A DNA stretch of 64,000 nt, from contig NZ_FMTM01000006.1 of assembly GCF_900099775.1 (NCBI RefSeq), positions 1 to 64,000 on the forward strand, written 5' to 3'. The position numbers were made by a program, and so were the translations under genes. Source of the stretch: Rhizobium mongolense subsp. loessense (GTDB lineage: Bacteria; Pseudomonadota; Alphaproteobacteria; Rhizobiales; Rhizobiaceae). A model generated the notes under the pieces. That model ran no database searches. It saw only the letters and a list, made by a program, of their open reading frames with translations, and was not told where the DNA came from. Below are positions 35,970 through 44,768 of the stretch, one piece after another (position 1 is the first letter of the stretch; each line of letters starts with the position of its first letter).

Positions 35970-38900
35970 TCCGACCGCACTTCCGGAAGGCGACGATCCG
36001 GGCATGTGGATCAGCTGGACGACGATCCAGCAGTCGATTGCCTCCGACCCGTCGCGGTCAGCCTGGGTTTCGGCCAATGCTGGTTCCGGCAAGACGCATG
36101 TGTTGACGCAGCGCGTCATCCGCCTTCTGCTTTCCGGTGCGCGGCCCTCGGCCATCCTCTGCCTCACTTATACCAAGGCCGCCGCATCCGAAATGTCGAA
36201 TCGTGTCTTCGCGCGTCTGGCCGAGTGGGCGGTGCTGCCGGACGAGGAACTCAAAAACCGGATAACGCAGATCGAAGGCGAACCGCCGGATCGGCTCAAG
36301 CTTGCCGAAGCGAGACGACTTTTTGCCAAGGCGCTGGAAACGCCGGGCGGGCTGAAAATCCAGACCATCCATGCGTTTTGCGAGGCCTTGCTGCATCAGT
36401 TTCCACTGGAGGCCAATGTCGCCGGCCATTTCTCGGTTCTCGACGATCGCGCCGCAGCGACGTTGCTCGCCGATGCCCGCCGCTCGCTGTTGACCGCGAC
36501 GACACCCGAGCAAGATCCCGAGCTTGCCGATGCCTTCTCCTATATTCTCAATCTCGGTGACGAGACCGGGTTGGAGACACTGCTTGGCGAGATCGTCGCC
36601 AACCGCAACGCCATTCGCCGCTTCATTTCCGCAGCTGAGCAACAAGGCGGGATTGCGGCCACGCTGCGCAGGGAACTGCAACTTTCGTCCGACGAAACAG
36701 AGATCCAGATCACCTCGCGATACTGGCCGCTGCCGGGTCTCTTCGGCGTGACGCTCGATCTTTACCTGACATTGACAGTCCAAAAGGGCGGCGCGAAAGC
36801 GCAGGAAGTTGCCTATGGCTTGCGGCAGGCTTCCAACGAGCGGAATGCGACAAAGCGGGCAGAATTGTTGGAAAAGATATTCCTGACGGCGAAGGGCGAA
36901 CCTAAGTCGGATTCGCAATTCACCGTCAAAGCCATGCTCTCCGATGCACCTGAGCTTGCAGATGCGATCGCTGAAGCGCGCGCGCATATCGTCGCCTGCC
37001 GCGACCGCCTCAAGATCATGCGGATGTTCAATGCCACCCATGCAGCGCTTATCCTCGCCGACCGGCTGAACCGGGATTATGAAGACCTGAAAAAGCAGCG
37101 CAGTCAGCTGGATTTCGAAGATCTCATCACGCGCACCGCGGATCTGTTGACGAAGAGCGGCGTCGGGCCTTGGATCCACTATAAGCTCGACCAGGGTATC
37201 GATCACATACTGGTCGATGAAGCGCAGGATACGAGCCCAATCCAATGGAGCGTGATCCAGTCGCTGGCGGAAGATTTCTTTTCCGGCGAAAGTGCCCGTC
37301 CCGTCGTGCGGACGCTGTTTGCCGTCGGCGACGAGAAGCAATCGATCTATTCCTTCCAGGGCGCGCGCCCGGAACGTTTCTCCGAAGAGAGCGAACGTAC
37401 AAGGAAGCGGGTTTCGGCGAGCGGTCAAATGTTTTCCTCCGTGCGTCTGCCCCTTTCCTTTCGCTCGACATCCGACGTTCTCGCTGCGGTCGACCATATC
37501 TTCACATCATCCGAAAACGCGCGAGGCCTCAGCGCCGTCGAAGAGCCGGTCGTTCACCGCTCTAGCCGCATCGGTCACCCAGGTGCCGTCGATCTTTGGG
37601 AGATGATCGCCCCCGAAGCCGCCGTTAAGGACGAAGACTGGACGGCGCCCTTTGACGCGACACCCGAAAGCGCGCCAGCTGCTATTCTTGCCCGGCGCAT
37701 TGCCCATACGATCGAGCGGCTTGTCGGCCACGAAACGATCGTCGAGAAGGGCAAGGAGCGTCTTATTCAGGCGGGTGATATTCTTGTGCTGGTCCGCAAG
37801 CGCGATACCTTCGTCAATGCGCTGACCCGCGCACTGAAACGGCGCGACAATATTCCGGTCGCGGGCGCAGACCGCCTCAGGCTAACCAGCCATATCGCCG
37901 TTCAGGACTTGCTGGCGCTTGGCCGCTTCCTCCTGTTGCCGCAGGATGATCTTTCACTGGCGGCAGTGCTCAAGAGCCCGCTGTTCGACCTATCAGAAGA
38001 CGATATCTTCGCACTCGCTGCGCTGCGTAGCGACAATGTAAGCGTGTGGGCTCACCTGCAGCAATTTTCAGTCGAAGGTCACGAGCGATACGCGACCGTG
38101 ACAGAAAAGCTCACGCTACTTCTTCATCAATCGCAAATCCTGTCCGTCCACGACTTCTACTCGCGTCTGCTTGGCGTTCACGGCGGCCGGCGCCAGTTTC
38201 TCGCGCGTCTCGGCACCGAGGTCAGCGATATTCTGGACGAGTTCCTCACATTCACGTTCGATCACGAAAGCTCGGGGCTGCCCGGCCTGCAATCCTTCAT
38301 CTCAACGCTGGAACTCGAAGCGCCCGAGGTGAAGCGTGAGCAGGACAAGGGCCGCAACGAGGTTCGGATCATGACCGTGCATGCTTCTAAAGGCCTGGAA
38401 GCACCGATCGTTTTTCTTGTCGACGGTGGCTCGAAAGCTTTCACGCATACCCACATGCCGAAGCTGCGCCTGCTCGAAACAGATGCAGAGACCCCTCCAA
38501 TACCTGTCTGGGTTCCAGTCAGCGACCTTGCCAATTCGATGACGCAAGCCGATGCGGCACGACTTCAGAAATTGGCCGAAGAGGAATACCGGCGGCTGCT
38601 CTATGTGGCGATGACACGCGCCGCCGACCGGTTGATCGTCTGCGGCTATCGCGGTGCCAGGACAAACAGCGATACTTGGCACATGATGATTTCATCAGCG
38701 ATGGAAGACAGCCACCCGCATGTTACACCGGCAACCTTCAAAGGACCGGACGGTGAATGGCAGGGCGTGAAATGGCGCGTGCCGCAAGTAGGCCGCACGT
38801 TCGAGCGCTCCGAGAAGCCGGAAGACCGGAACGAACGGGAGGCCCTGCCCTCCAACATTCTCAGGCCGCTCCCGCCGCAAAGGCAGTTGCCGAGACCTCT

Positions 38901-39513
38901 CAGCCCATCCGGCGCCGGAACCATCATCGATGAGGAGGCGGATGATCTCTTGATCAATTCGCCGCTCTTTGCGGAAAAAAACCGCTCCGACCGGTCGTTG
39001 GAAAAGGGGCGTCTGATCCATCGCATGCTGCAGACCCTGCCGGACATCGCTCCAGCCGAGAGAGCGGAGGCGGCGGCGCGTTACGCAAGCCGTGCTGCAC
39101 GTTCCTGGCCGGAAACCGAACGTCATCGACTGATCGATTCGGTGCTGAAACTATTAGCGGAGGACAGCCTTCAGGCGATTTTCGCAGTGCACACGCAGCC
39201 GGAAGTCTCGATCATGGGGACGCTCACCTTGAAGGGGGCGAATTATGCCGTTTCCGGCCGCGTCGATCGCTTGGCCGTATTCGACGATCGCGTCGTCGTT
39301 CTCGATTATAAAACCAATCGCGTGCCGCCCGCGACCCAAAAGGATATTCCCTATGCGCATCAGGCGCAGCTTGCGATCTACCGCGAAATCCTCGCGCCGC
39401 TCTACCCCGGCAAGCGCATCGATTGCCTGCTCGTCTATACCGAGAACGCCACTGTCTATACTTTGACCGAGTGTGAGCTCGAAATGGCGCTTGCAGGACT
39501 CAAAACAAAGTGA
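35962..39513 (+). CDS. addA: Double-strand break repair helicase/nuclease AddA
   Basis: A 1183-residue UvrD-like helicase-nuclease. Walker A NAGSGKTHV lies at residues 39-47. Motif Ia CLTYTKAAASEM, motif II LVDEAQDTSPIQW, VGDEKQSIYSFQGA, RIMTVHASKGLE and YVAMTRAADRL are intact. The C-terminal nuclease has VVVLDYKTNR and HQAQLAIYREIL. ATG at 35962 preceded by GGGGGCGGCG is taken; the frame is open upstream to 35896. It overlaps addB by 8 bp, ensuring balanced synthesis. Confidence 0.96.
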   Translation: MSDPTALPEGDDPGMWISWTTIQQSIASDPSRSAWVSANAGSGKTHVLTQRVIRLLLSGARPSAILCLTYTKAAASEMSNRVFARLAEWAVLPDEELKNRITQIEGEPPDRLKLAEARRLFAKALETPGGLKIQTIHAFCEALLHQFPLEANVAGHFSVLDDRAAATLLADARRSLLTATTPEQDPELADAFSYILNLGDETGLETLLGEIVANRNAIRRFISAAEQQGGIAATLRRELQLSSDETEIQITSRYWPLPGLFGVTLDLYLTLTVQKGGAKAQEVAYGLRQASNERNATKRAELLEKIFLTAKGEPKSDSQFTVKAMLSDAPELADAIAEARAHIVACRDRLKIMRMFNATHAALILADRLNRDYEDLKKQRSQLDFEDLITRTADLLTKSGVGPWIHYKLDQGIDHILVDEAQDTSPIQWSVIQSLAEDFFSGESARPVVRTLFAVGDEKQSIYSFQGARPERFSEESERTRKRVSASGQMFSSVRLPLSFRSTSDVLAAVDHIFTSSENARGLSAVEEPVVHRSSRIGHPGAVDLWEMIAPEAAVKDEDWTAPFDATPESAPAAILARRIAHTIERLVGHETIVEKGKERLIQAGDILVLVRKRDTFVNALTRALKRRDNIPVAGADRLRLTSHIAVQDLLALGRFLLLPQDDLSLAAVLKSPLFDLSEDDIFALAALRSDNVSVWAHLQQFSVEGHERYATVTEKLTLLLHQSQILSVHDFYSRLLGVHGGRRQFLARLGTEVSDILDEFLTFTFDHESSGLPGLQSFISTLELEAPEVKREQDKGRNEVRIMTVHASKGLEAPIVFLVDGGSKAFTHTHMPKLRLLETDAETPPIPVWVPVSDLANSMTQADAARLQKLAEEEYRRLLYVAMTRAADRLIVCGYRGARTNSDTWHMMISSAMEDSHPHVTPATFKGPDGEWQGVKWRVPQVGRTFERSEKPEDRNEREALPSNILRPLPPQRQLPRPLSPSGAGTIIDEEADDLLINSPLFAEKNRSDRSLEKGRLIHRMLQTLPDIAPAERAEAAARYASRAARSWPETERHRLIDSVLKLLAEDSLQAIFAVHTQPEVSIMGTLTLKGANYAVSGRVDRLAVFDDRVVVLDYKTNRVPPATQKDIPYAHQAQLAIYREILAPLYPGKRIDCLLVYTENATVYTLTECELEMALAGLKTK

Positions 39514-39588
39514 AATACCGGACATTGAAAGTTCGGCACCGCACCATCACATGTGGATCAACAGTAAATTCCGCTAAAGGAGCAGCCT

Positions 39589-39909
39589 ATGGCTACCGTG
39601 AAAGTCGATATCAACAACTTCCAGTCGGAAGTTCTGGAATCTGCAGAACCCGTCGTCGTTGATTTTTGGGCTGAGTGGTGCGGTCCGTGCAAAATGATCG
39701 CCCCGAGCCTTGAGGAAATTGCAACCGAACTCGCAGGCAAGGTTAAGGTCGCCAAGCTTAACATTGATGAGAACCCGGAACTGGCAGCCCAGTTCGGCGT
39801 CCGCTCGATTCCGACGCTTGCCATTTTCAAGGCTGGTGAAGTTGCCGATATCAAGGTTGGCGCTGCTCCGAAGACCGCTCTATCGAGCTGGATTTCAAAC
39901 GCCGCTTAA
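39589..39909 (+). CDS. trxA: Thioredoxin
   Basis: A 106-residue thioredoxin with the active site AEWCGPCKMIAP and the cis-Pro loop RSIPTLAIF. It is a general cytosolic disulfide reductase. GGAG is well placed before the ATG. An 11-kb plus-strand block ends here at a strong terminator. Confidence 0.97.
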   Translation: MATVKVDINNFQSEVLESAEPVVVDFWAEWCGPCKMIAPSLEEIATELAGKVKVAKLNIDENPELAAQFGVRSIPTLAIFKAGEVADIKVGAAPKTALSSWISNAA

Positions 39910-39928
39910 ATCGATTGCACATTGAAGG

Positions 39929-39954
39929 AAAGCCCGGCTCGACCGGGCTTTTTT
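39929..39954. terminator. Rho-independent terminator of trxA
   Basis: A 9-bp stem, AAAGCCCGG (39929-39937) with CCGGGCTTT (39943-39951), has loop CTCGA and then more T. Its right arm is duplicated, imperfectly, at 42429-42443 next to folC. The original hairpin may have served trxA and folC together. Confidence 0.9.
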
Positions 39955-39985
39955 CATTTCGGGGTATCGCCGACGAGATAGAGCG
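39940..39985 (-). pseudogene. Remnant copy of the folC 3' end
   Basis: 39940-39964 matches 42429-42453 at 24 of 25 bases, and 39966-39985 matches 42476-42495 over all 20 bases. Between the blocks the copy here has 1 nt and the folC copy has 22 nt, a 21-nt difference that keeps frame. On the minus strand this copy reads TLYLVGDTPK-stop, against SLYLVGDVLADNETPPK-stop in folC. Homology ends at about 39986, where the sequence toward tetR no longer resembles folC. Confidence 0.8.
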
Positions 39986-40077
39986 TCCCGGCCGAGGACA
40001 GCGAGCGGGCAATGCATGAGCCGAAACAGCTTCGTTGCAAAACTGCCGGAGTCCTGCGATTGCCTGCCGCCCGCTAG

Positions 40078-40695
40078 CTAGGGGTGAAAGCTCCTGCTCA
40101 CCATTGCAACGATGATCTCATAGAGTTCGCCTTGAGCCTGTTCGATCGTGATCTCTCCCGTCGCAGCGGCATGAGATAACGAATCGGCCGCCCCAATCAC
40201 GGCCCAAAAGCTGGACTGCATGATGCCCTTTGAGCCCGTGAACGGCGCCAACGCCTTACGGCATTTCTCGATGAACGCCAGTTGATAGTCGCGTTTGACG
40301 GCCTCGAGTTCGGGGGAGCCGGCAAGCCCGGCCAACACGCCGGGAATCTCGCGGCCCTGGGCCAGCACGCATTCGACATAGGACGAAGCGATGACCCTTG
40401 CGGTTCTTTCCAACATCGGGGCGCAGGCCTCAAGCGCGGCGTCGATCACCGCCGTCTGGCGCGCGTCGAAGTCCTGATAGAGAGCCGTCAACAGGCCGTT
40501 GCGGGTACCGAAATGGTTGTAGATTACCGGCTTTGTAACGCCGGCCTCGTCTGCCATGCGCGGCAGCGTCAGCGCATCGGTACCTTCCTCGCGCGCGAGC
40601 CGCCACGCCACGTCGAGAAGCTGGCGTAGCCGCTGTTCACGGCTCAAACGGACGCGCTTCGCTGCAATCTGCGTGTCGTCGGGTGGGCTTGACAT
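40078..40695 (-). CDS. TetR/AcrR family transcriptional regulator
   Basis: A 205-residue TetR-type repressor. The N-terminal helix-turn-helix is LTLPRMADEAGVTKPVIYNHFGTRNGL (about residues 43-69). A helical ligand domain with no recognised ligand fills the rest. It is divergent from an MFS efflux gene with 130 bp between starts, a common autoregulatory layout. It lies within the segment inserted between trxA and folC. Confidence 0.9.
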   Translation of the reverse strand: MSSPPDDTQIAAKRVRLSREQRLRQLLDVAWRLAREEGTDALTLPRMADEAGVTKPVIYNHFGTRNGLLTALYQDFDARQTAVIDAALEACAPMLERTARVIASSYVECVLAQGREIPGVLAGLAGSPELEAVKRDYQLAFIEKCRKALAPFTGSKGIMQSSFWAVIGAADSLSHAAATGEITIEQAQGELYEIIVAMVSRSFHP

Positions 40696-40696
40696 C

Positions 40697-40733
40697 TCTA
40701 TATACCAAACGTAACTTACTTAAAGTATATAGA
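40697..40733. promoter_or_regulatory. Likely TetR operator in the tetR/MFS divergent region
   Basis: Inverted arms TCTATATAC (40697-40705) and GTATATAGA (40725-40733) flank a 19-bp centre. That centre itself contains GTAACTTAC (40711-40719), a 4-1-4 palindrome. The left arm abuts the tetR start codon (40693-40695), so binding would block tetR expression and probably the MFS promoter. Confidence 0.6.
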
Positions 40734-40825
40734 TAGAACCCTTAAAACGCAACCATCCGCTGGTCTCCCGTCAGCGGCCAAAGCGGCACGCCTCTGCGCG
40801 CGCCGTTTCAGAGGAATTTTGCCCG

Positions 40826-42328
40826 ATGACCGATATGGCACTTCCAAGCTCCGTGAACCGAAAGGCATGGCTCGGCCTCATGGCCGTGCTGCCGCTGGTC
40901 CTGCTCGTCGCAATGGACGGCTCGATTCTCTACCTCACCATACCGCACATCACGTCCGACCTGACGCCGACAGCCGACCAGGCGCTCTGGATTCTCGACA
41001 TCTACGGCTTCGTGGTCGGCTCCCTGCTAATCGCCTTCGGCAATATCGGTGACCGCTATGGGCGGCTCAACCTCATTATGGTAGGCGCGGTGGTATTCGG
41101 TGCGGGATCGCTCGGCGCGGCCTATTCGCAATCTCCATTGATGCTGATAGCCGCCCGTGCGCTCATGGGGCTGGGCGGTGCTACATTGCTGCCGTCCGGG
41201 CTGGCAATCGTCAGCGCCCTGTTTCCCGATCCGCGGCTGCGCGCGCGGGCAATCGGCATCTTCGCCGCGACATTCGCAGCCGGCTTCGCCATTGGTCCCC
41301 TTATCGGCGGCATGTTGCTCAGGCAGTTCGAGTGGGGCGTCGTGTTCCTCATCAATGTCCCCGTCGTGCTCGCCTTTCTGATCGTCGCGCCGATCCTGCT
41401 TCGCGAAGTCCGCTCGACGACCTATGGTCGGATCGACCTGCCGAGTCTGCTTCTGTCGTTCGTCGGCATTCTGCTGTTGACCTGGTCGCTCAAGACCGCC
41501 GCAGCACAAGGCTTTGCGGCGGCGCAATCCGCCGGCGGGATCATCGGCATTCTTGCCCTTGCCCTGTTCCTGCGCCGACAGAACCGCATCGACTATCCGT
41601 TGCTCGATCTTAGCCTATTTCGAGATCCCATTTTCTCCATCGCGATCCTGACCGGGCTTTTGTCCCTCGTCGTCTGGTCTGTCGCCGGCTACCTGTCCGG
41701 CATCTATCTGCAATCTGTGCTGGGCTTCGATGTTTTTACCACGGCGCTGCTGACACTACCGGGGGCCATCGTGCTGACCGCGACGTGCGTGGGCACCCCT
41801 CGCATCGTAGAGTGGATCGGCCGCAAGACTGCACTTGTGGCAACGCACCTTTTGATAGGCGCTGGCGTCCTTTTACTGCTGCTTACGAGCACCGAGGTCG
41901 GTGGCGGGGCCTTCATCGCATCAACGCTCATCGCCGGCATCGGCTACGGACTGTCGTTCAGCCTCGTGGCCGAGGTCGCTGTCTCGGCGGTTTCGCCTGA
42001 ACGCGCCGGCGCGGCCGGGTCAATCGCGGAAACCAGCAACGAGCTGGGAAACGCGCTCGGCATCACTTTGCTCGGATCGCTGGCCGCCCTGAGCTTCCGT
42101 CTGCTTGGTCCGGGCGTGGCGGGCACGCTCGACGAGACCCTGGATCGGCCGGGCCTTCCCCTTGAGACCATCGCACAGGCCAAGGAAGCCTTCCTTACCG
42201 GGTTGCATGTCGCAGTTGGAGTTGGAGGGTTGCTAATGCTTGTCGCCGGAATCATTGCGTGGCTTTGGCTGCCAAGAAAGCTGCCGGAATGGCGATCCGA
42301 AGGCGATATCGCTAAAATCACCGATTAA
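40826..42328 (+). CDS. MFS efflux transporter, DHA2 family (SmvA/QacA-like)
   Basis: A 500-residue membrane transporter with about 14 hydrophobic helices. LVAMDGSILYLTIPHI in helix 1, GDRYGRLNLIM in the loop between helices 2 and 3 (motif A), ALMGLGGATLLPSGLAIV (motif B) and FAIGPLIGGMLL (motif C, antiporter type) place it in the DHA2 drug:H+ antiporters. GAGGAA precedes the ATG. The substrate is unknown; quaternary cations or dyes are typical. Regulation by the adjacent TetR protein is likely. The nearby folC-tail duplication suggests acquisition or transposition. Confidence 0.93.
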   Translation: MTDMALPSSVNRKAWLGLMAVLPLVLLVAMDGSILYLTIPHITSDLTPTADQALWILDIYGFVVGSLLIAFGNIGDRYGRLNLIMVGAVVFGAGSLGAAYSQSPLMLIAARALMGLGGATLLPSGLAIVSALFPDPRLRARAIGIFAATFAAGFAIGPLIGGMLLRQFEWGVVFLINVPVVLAFLIVAPILLREVRSTTYGRIDLPSLLLSFVGILLLTWSLKTAAAQGFAAAQSAGGIIGILALALFLRRQNRIDYPLLDLSLFRDPIFSIAILTGLLSLVVWSVAGYLSGIYLQSVLGFDVFTTALLTLPGAIVLTATCVGTPRIVEWIGRKTALVATHLLIGAGVLLLLLTSTEVGGGAFIASTLIAGIGYGLSFSLVAEVAVSAVSPERAGAAGSIAETSNELGNALGITLLGSLAALSFRLLGPGVAGTLDETLDRPGLPLETIAQAKEAFLTGLHVAVGVGGLLMLVAGIIAWLWLPRKLPEWRSEGDIAKITD

Positions 42329-42340
42329 AGCGACAGTTTG

Positions 42341-42398
42341 CGTCTTAGCTTAAGACGTCACAAGAACACGTATTCTGCGACAATTGCATCTGCAGAAT
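42341..42398. repeat. Two inverted repeats after the MFS gene
   Basis: CGTCTTA (42341-42347) and TAAGACG (42351-42357) form a 7-bp hairpin with a GCT loop, 13 bp after the MFS stop. A second pair, ATTCTGC (42372-42378) and GCAGAAT (42392-42398), follows. Neither has a T tract, so termination is uncertain; they may be scars of the insert's right end. Confidence 0.45.
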
Positions 42399-42428
42399 GC
42401 TTCCACCTTTCGGTTGGAGGCTGGGCTT

Positions 42429-42495
42429 CGACCGGGCTTCTTTCATTTCGGGGGTGTTTCGTTGTCAGCAAGAACATCGCCGACGAGATAGAGCG
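42429..42495. repeat. Right-hand copy of the trxA-folC junction repeat
   Basis: This is the partner of the left copy at 39940-39985 and includes the genuine folC 3' end. The terminator left arm is altered here (GGGCTTCGACC rather than GCCCGGCTCGACC), so the hairpin no longer forms. folC therefore lacks an obvious terminator. Confidence 0.8.
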
Positions 42496-43795
42496 AGCCG
42501 CCGATCAGGATTCTGGGCGCCGGTGCCTGCGGATCAAGGATTTCCCTGATCGCGTCCAACGCTTCACCGACTGTGGACTTCGGCTCTGCGACAAGGCCCG
42601 CATCATAGGCAGAATTTGACAGGATCACCGGATCGATCATCGCATCGCTGCCACGGATCGGCACGCAGAAGACCTTTTCTGCAAGCCCGACGAAGGCCCT
42701 GAAATAGCCGACCGGGTCCTTGGTATTGATCATGCCGGTTATGAGGTAGAGCGGCCGCGGCTGCTTTTCCTCGAAATTTGCCATGGCCTCGGCGATAACT
42801 TCGCCAGCACCGGGATTATGACCCCCATCGACCCAGATTTCGGCACCGGCCGGGGCGTGCGCGATAAGGCGGCCCTCGGTCAGCCGCTGCAGGCGACCGG
42901 GCCATTCAACGCAATTCATAGCCTGTTCCATCATCGCTTCGGTGACAACGAAACCTGCTGCCTTGACGGCGCGGATTGCTGCTGCGGCGTTGGCATATTG
43001 ATGGCGGCCGGGAAGGCGCGGCAACGGCAGATCGGCGAGACCGAATTCGTCCTGATAGACGAGGCGGCCATATTCCTCATGCGCCATGTAATCCTGGCCG
43101 AAAACAGCGGTCGGGCAACGCAAGCGCTCGGCAGTCGACATCAGGACATCCAGGACAGCGTCATATTCCTGATGGCCGATCACCACGGCATGGCCGGGCT
43201 TCATGATGCCGGCTTTTTCAGCCGCGATCAGTTCGACGCGGTCGCCGAGATAGGGCTGATGATCGAGCGAGATCGGCATGATGACCGAAACAGCCGGATC
43301 GGAGATGACGTTTGTCGCATCAAACCGTCCGCCGAGACCGACCTCGATGATTGCCGCATCGGCCGGGTGCTCGGAAAAGAGAAGGAAAGTCACCGCCGTC
43401 AGGATTTCGAAGACCGTGATTTTCTGGCCGGCATTCGCTTCAGCAACGCGCCGAAGCGCTTCTGCAAAAACAGCATCGTCGACAAACTGACCCCGGCCGC
43501 CCTTAAGACCGATCCGATAGCGCTCATGCCAGTTGACCAGGTGCGGCGAGGTATGGACATGGACGCCGTAGCCACCGGCTTCCAGCAATGCTCGGCAAAA
43601 GGCTGTAACCGAACCTTTGCCATTTGTTCCGGCAACATGAATGACCCGCGGCAGCCGGTTCTGCGGATTGCCGAGAACTTCGAGAAGACGGGTGATGCGA
43701 TCGAGCGAAAGATCGAAGCCCTTGGGATGCAATCCCATGAGCTTGTTGATCTCCTGCGCTGCTTCACTCACTGCAGTCTGGCCTCTGGGTATCAT
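42443..43795 (-). CDS. folC: Bifunctional folylpolyglutamate synthase / dihydrofolate synthase
   Basis: A 450-residue Mur-ligase-family enzyme adding glutamate to dihydropteroate and folates. The ATP loop VAGTNGKGSV, the GLGGRFDATN segment and LDHQPYLGD are typical. The ATG at 43795 is used, though the first 15 or so residues are not conserved. It lies downstream of accD, an arrangement common in bacteria. Its extreme 3' end is duplicated beyond the tetR/MFS insert. Confidence 0.96.
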   Translation of the reverse strand: MIPRGQTAVSEAAQEINKLMGLHPKGFDLSLDRITRLLEVLGNPQNRLPRVIHVAGTNGKGSVTAFCRALLEAGGYGVHVHTSPHLVNWHERYRIGLKGGRGQFVDDAVFAEALRRVAEANAGQKITVFEILTAVTFLLFSEHPADAAIIEVGLGGRFDATNVISDPAVSVIMPISLDHQPYLGDRVELIAAEKAGIMKPGHAVVIGHQEYDAVLDVLMSTAERLRCPTAVFGQDYMAHEEYGRLVYQDEFGLADLPLPRLPGRHQYANAAAAIRAVKAAGFVVTEAMMEQAMNCVEWPGRLQRLTEGRLIAHAPAGAEIWVDGGHNPGAGEVIAEAMANFEEKQPRPLYLITGMINTKDPVGYFRAFVGLAEKVFCVPIRGSDAMIDPVILSNSAYDAGLVAEPKSTVGEALDAIREILDPQAPAPRILIGGSLYLVGDVLADNETPPK

Positions 43796-43826
43796 TCCGC
43801 ACGCCGCCCAAGCAGGTTTATGTCAA

Positions 43827-44729
43827 TCAGGCGCTCGCTCCGATTGCGATCGCGCCGCCATTCACCTTGGCCGAGTTGGCGGGCTTCCGGGTCAGGATAC
43901 TCAGCACACGCGCAAGCGTTTCCGGAATATCGTGCCGTTTGACGACTATGTCGACCATGCCGTGCTCAAGCAGGTATTCTGAAGTCTGGAAGCCTTCCGG
44001 CAGCTTCTCGCGGATCGTCTGCTCGATGACGCGCTTGCCGGCGAAGCAGATTTCAGCGCCCGGCTCTGCCAGATGAAGATCGCCCAACATAGCATAGGAG
44101 GCCGTAACGCCGCCCGTGGTCGGATTAGTGAGAACAACGATATAGGGTTGGCCAGCTTCCTTCAGCATATCAACGGCAACGGTGGTGCGCGGCAATTGCA
44201 TCAGCGAAAGGATGCCTTCCTGCATGCGCGCGCCGCCGGAAGCCGGGAACATGACAAGCGGGCACTTTTCGGAAATCGCACGCTCGAAGGCCCTGACGAT
44301 CGCCTCACCAGCGGCAATGCCGAGCGAGCCTCCCATGAAGTTGAACTCGTGCACGACGGCGACGAGCTTCAGGCCGCGAACCTTGCCAACGCCAGCGAGG
44401 ATCGTATCTTCCTGTTCTGTCTTAAGGCGGCTGTCCTTCAGGCGATCCGTGTATTTCTTGGAATCACGGAATTTCAGCGGATCCTGCGCGACCTTCGGCT
44501 GCGGCAGCGACTCGTACTCACCGTTGTCGAAAAGGTCGGAAAGGCGTGCCTTTGCCGGCATTTTCATGTGATAGCCCGAAGCCGGAATAACCCACTTGTT
44601 GTCTTCCAAATCCTTGTGGAAGACCATCTCGCCCGTTTCCGGGCACTTGATCCAGAGGTTCTCCGGCACTTCGCGACGGCCCAGCATGGAGTTGATGCGC
44701 GGGCGAACGTAGTTGGTGATCCAGTTCAA
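43827..44729 (-). CDS. accD: Acetyl-CoA carboxylase carboxyltransferase subunit beta
   Basis: A 300-residue AccD. The carboxyltransferase core is intact (MGGSLGIAAGEAIVRAFE, FPASGGARMQEGILSLMQ, GGVTASYAMLGD). The N-terminal zinc ribbon is degenerate: at the four cysteine positions of the E. coli protein it has Cys29, Thr32, Ile48 and Ser51. The start is a TTG with AGGAG 8 nt upstream. It follows trpA by 39 bp and precedes folC by 31 bp on the minus strand. Whether zinc is bound is unlikely from sequence. Confidence 0.96.
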   Translation of the reverse strand: MNWITNYVRPRINSMLGRREVPENLWIKCPETGEMVFHKDLEDNKWVIPASGYHMKMPAKARLSDLFDNGEYESLPQPKVAQDPLKFRDSKKYTDRLKDSRLKTEQEDTILAGVGKVRGLKLVAVVHEFNFMGGSLGIAAGEAIVRAFERAISEKCPLVMFPASGGARMQEGILSLMQLPRTTVAVDMLKEAGQPYIVVLTNPTTGGVTASYAMLGDLHLAEPGAEICFAGKRVIEQTIREKLPEGFQTSEYLLEHGMVDIVVKRHDIPETLARVLSILTRKPANSAKVNGGAIAIGASA

Positions 44730-44768
44730 GTCGAAAACTCCTGATTGACTACAGCCAATGTGGGGACA

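Noticed and set aside
36058..37497. A 479-codon open frame on the minus strand
   Set aside because: It lies wholly opposite addA motifs and has no domain or ribosome site.
42818..43942. A 374-codon open frame on the plus strand
   Set aside because: It is antisense to folC and runs into accD; no supporting motif.
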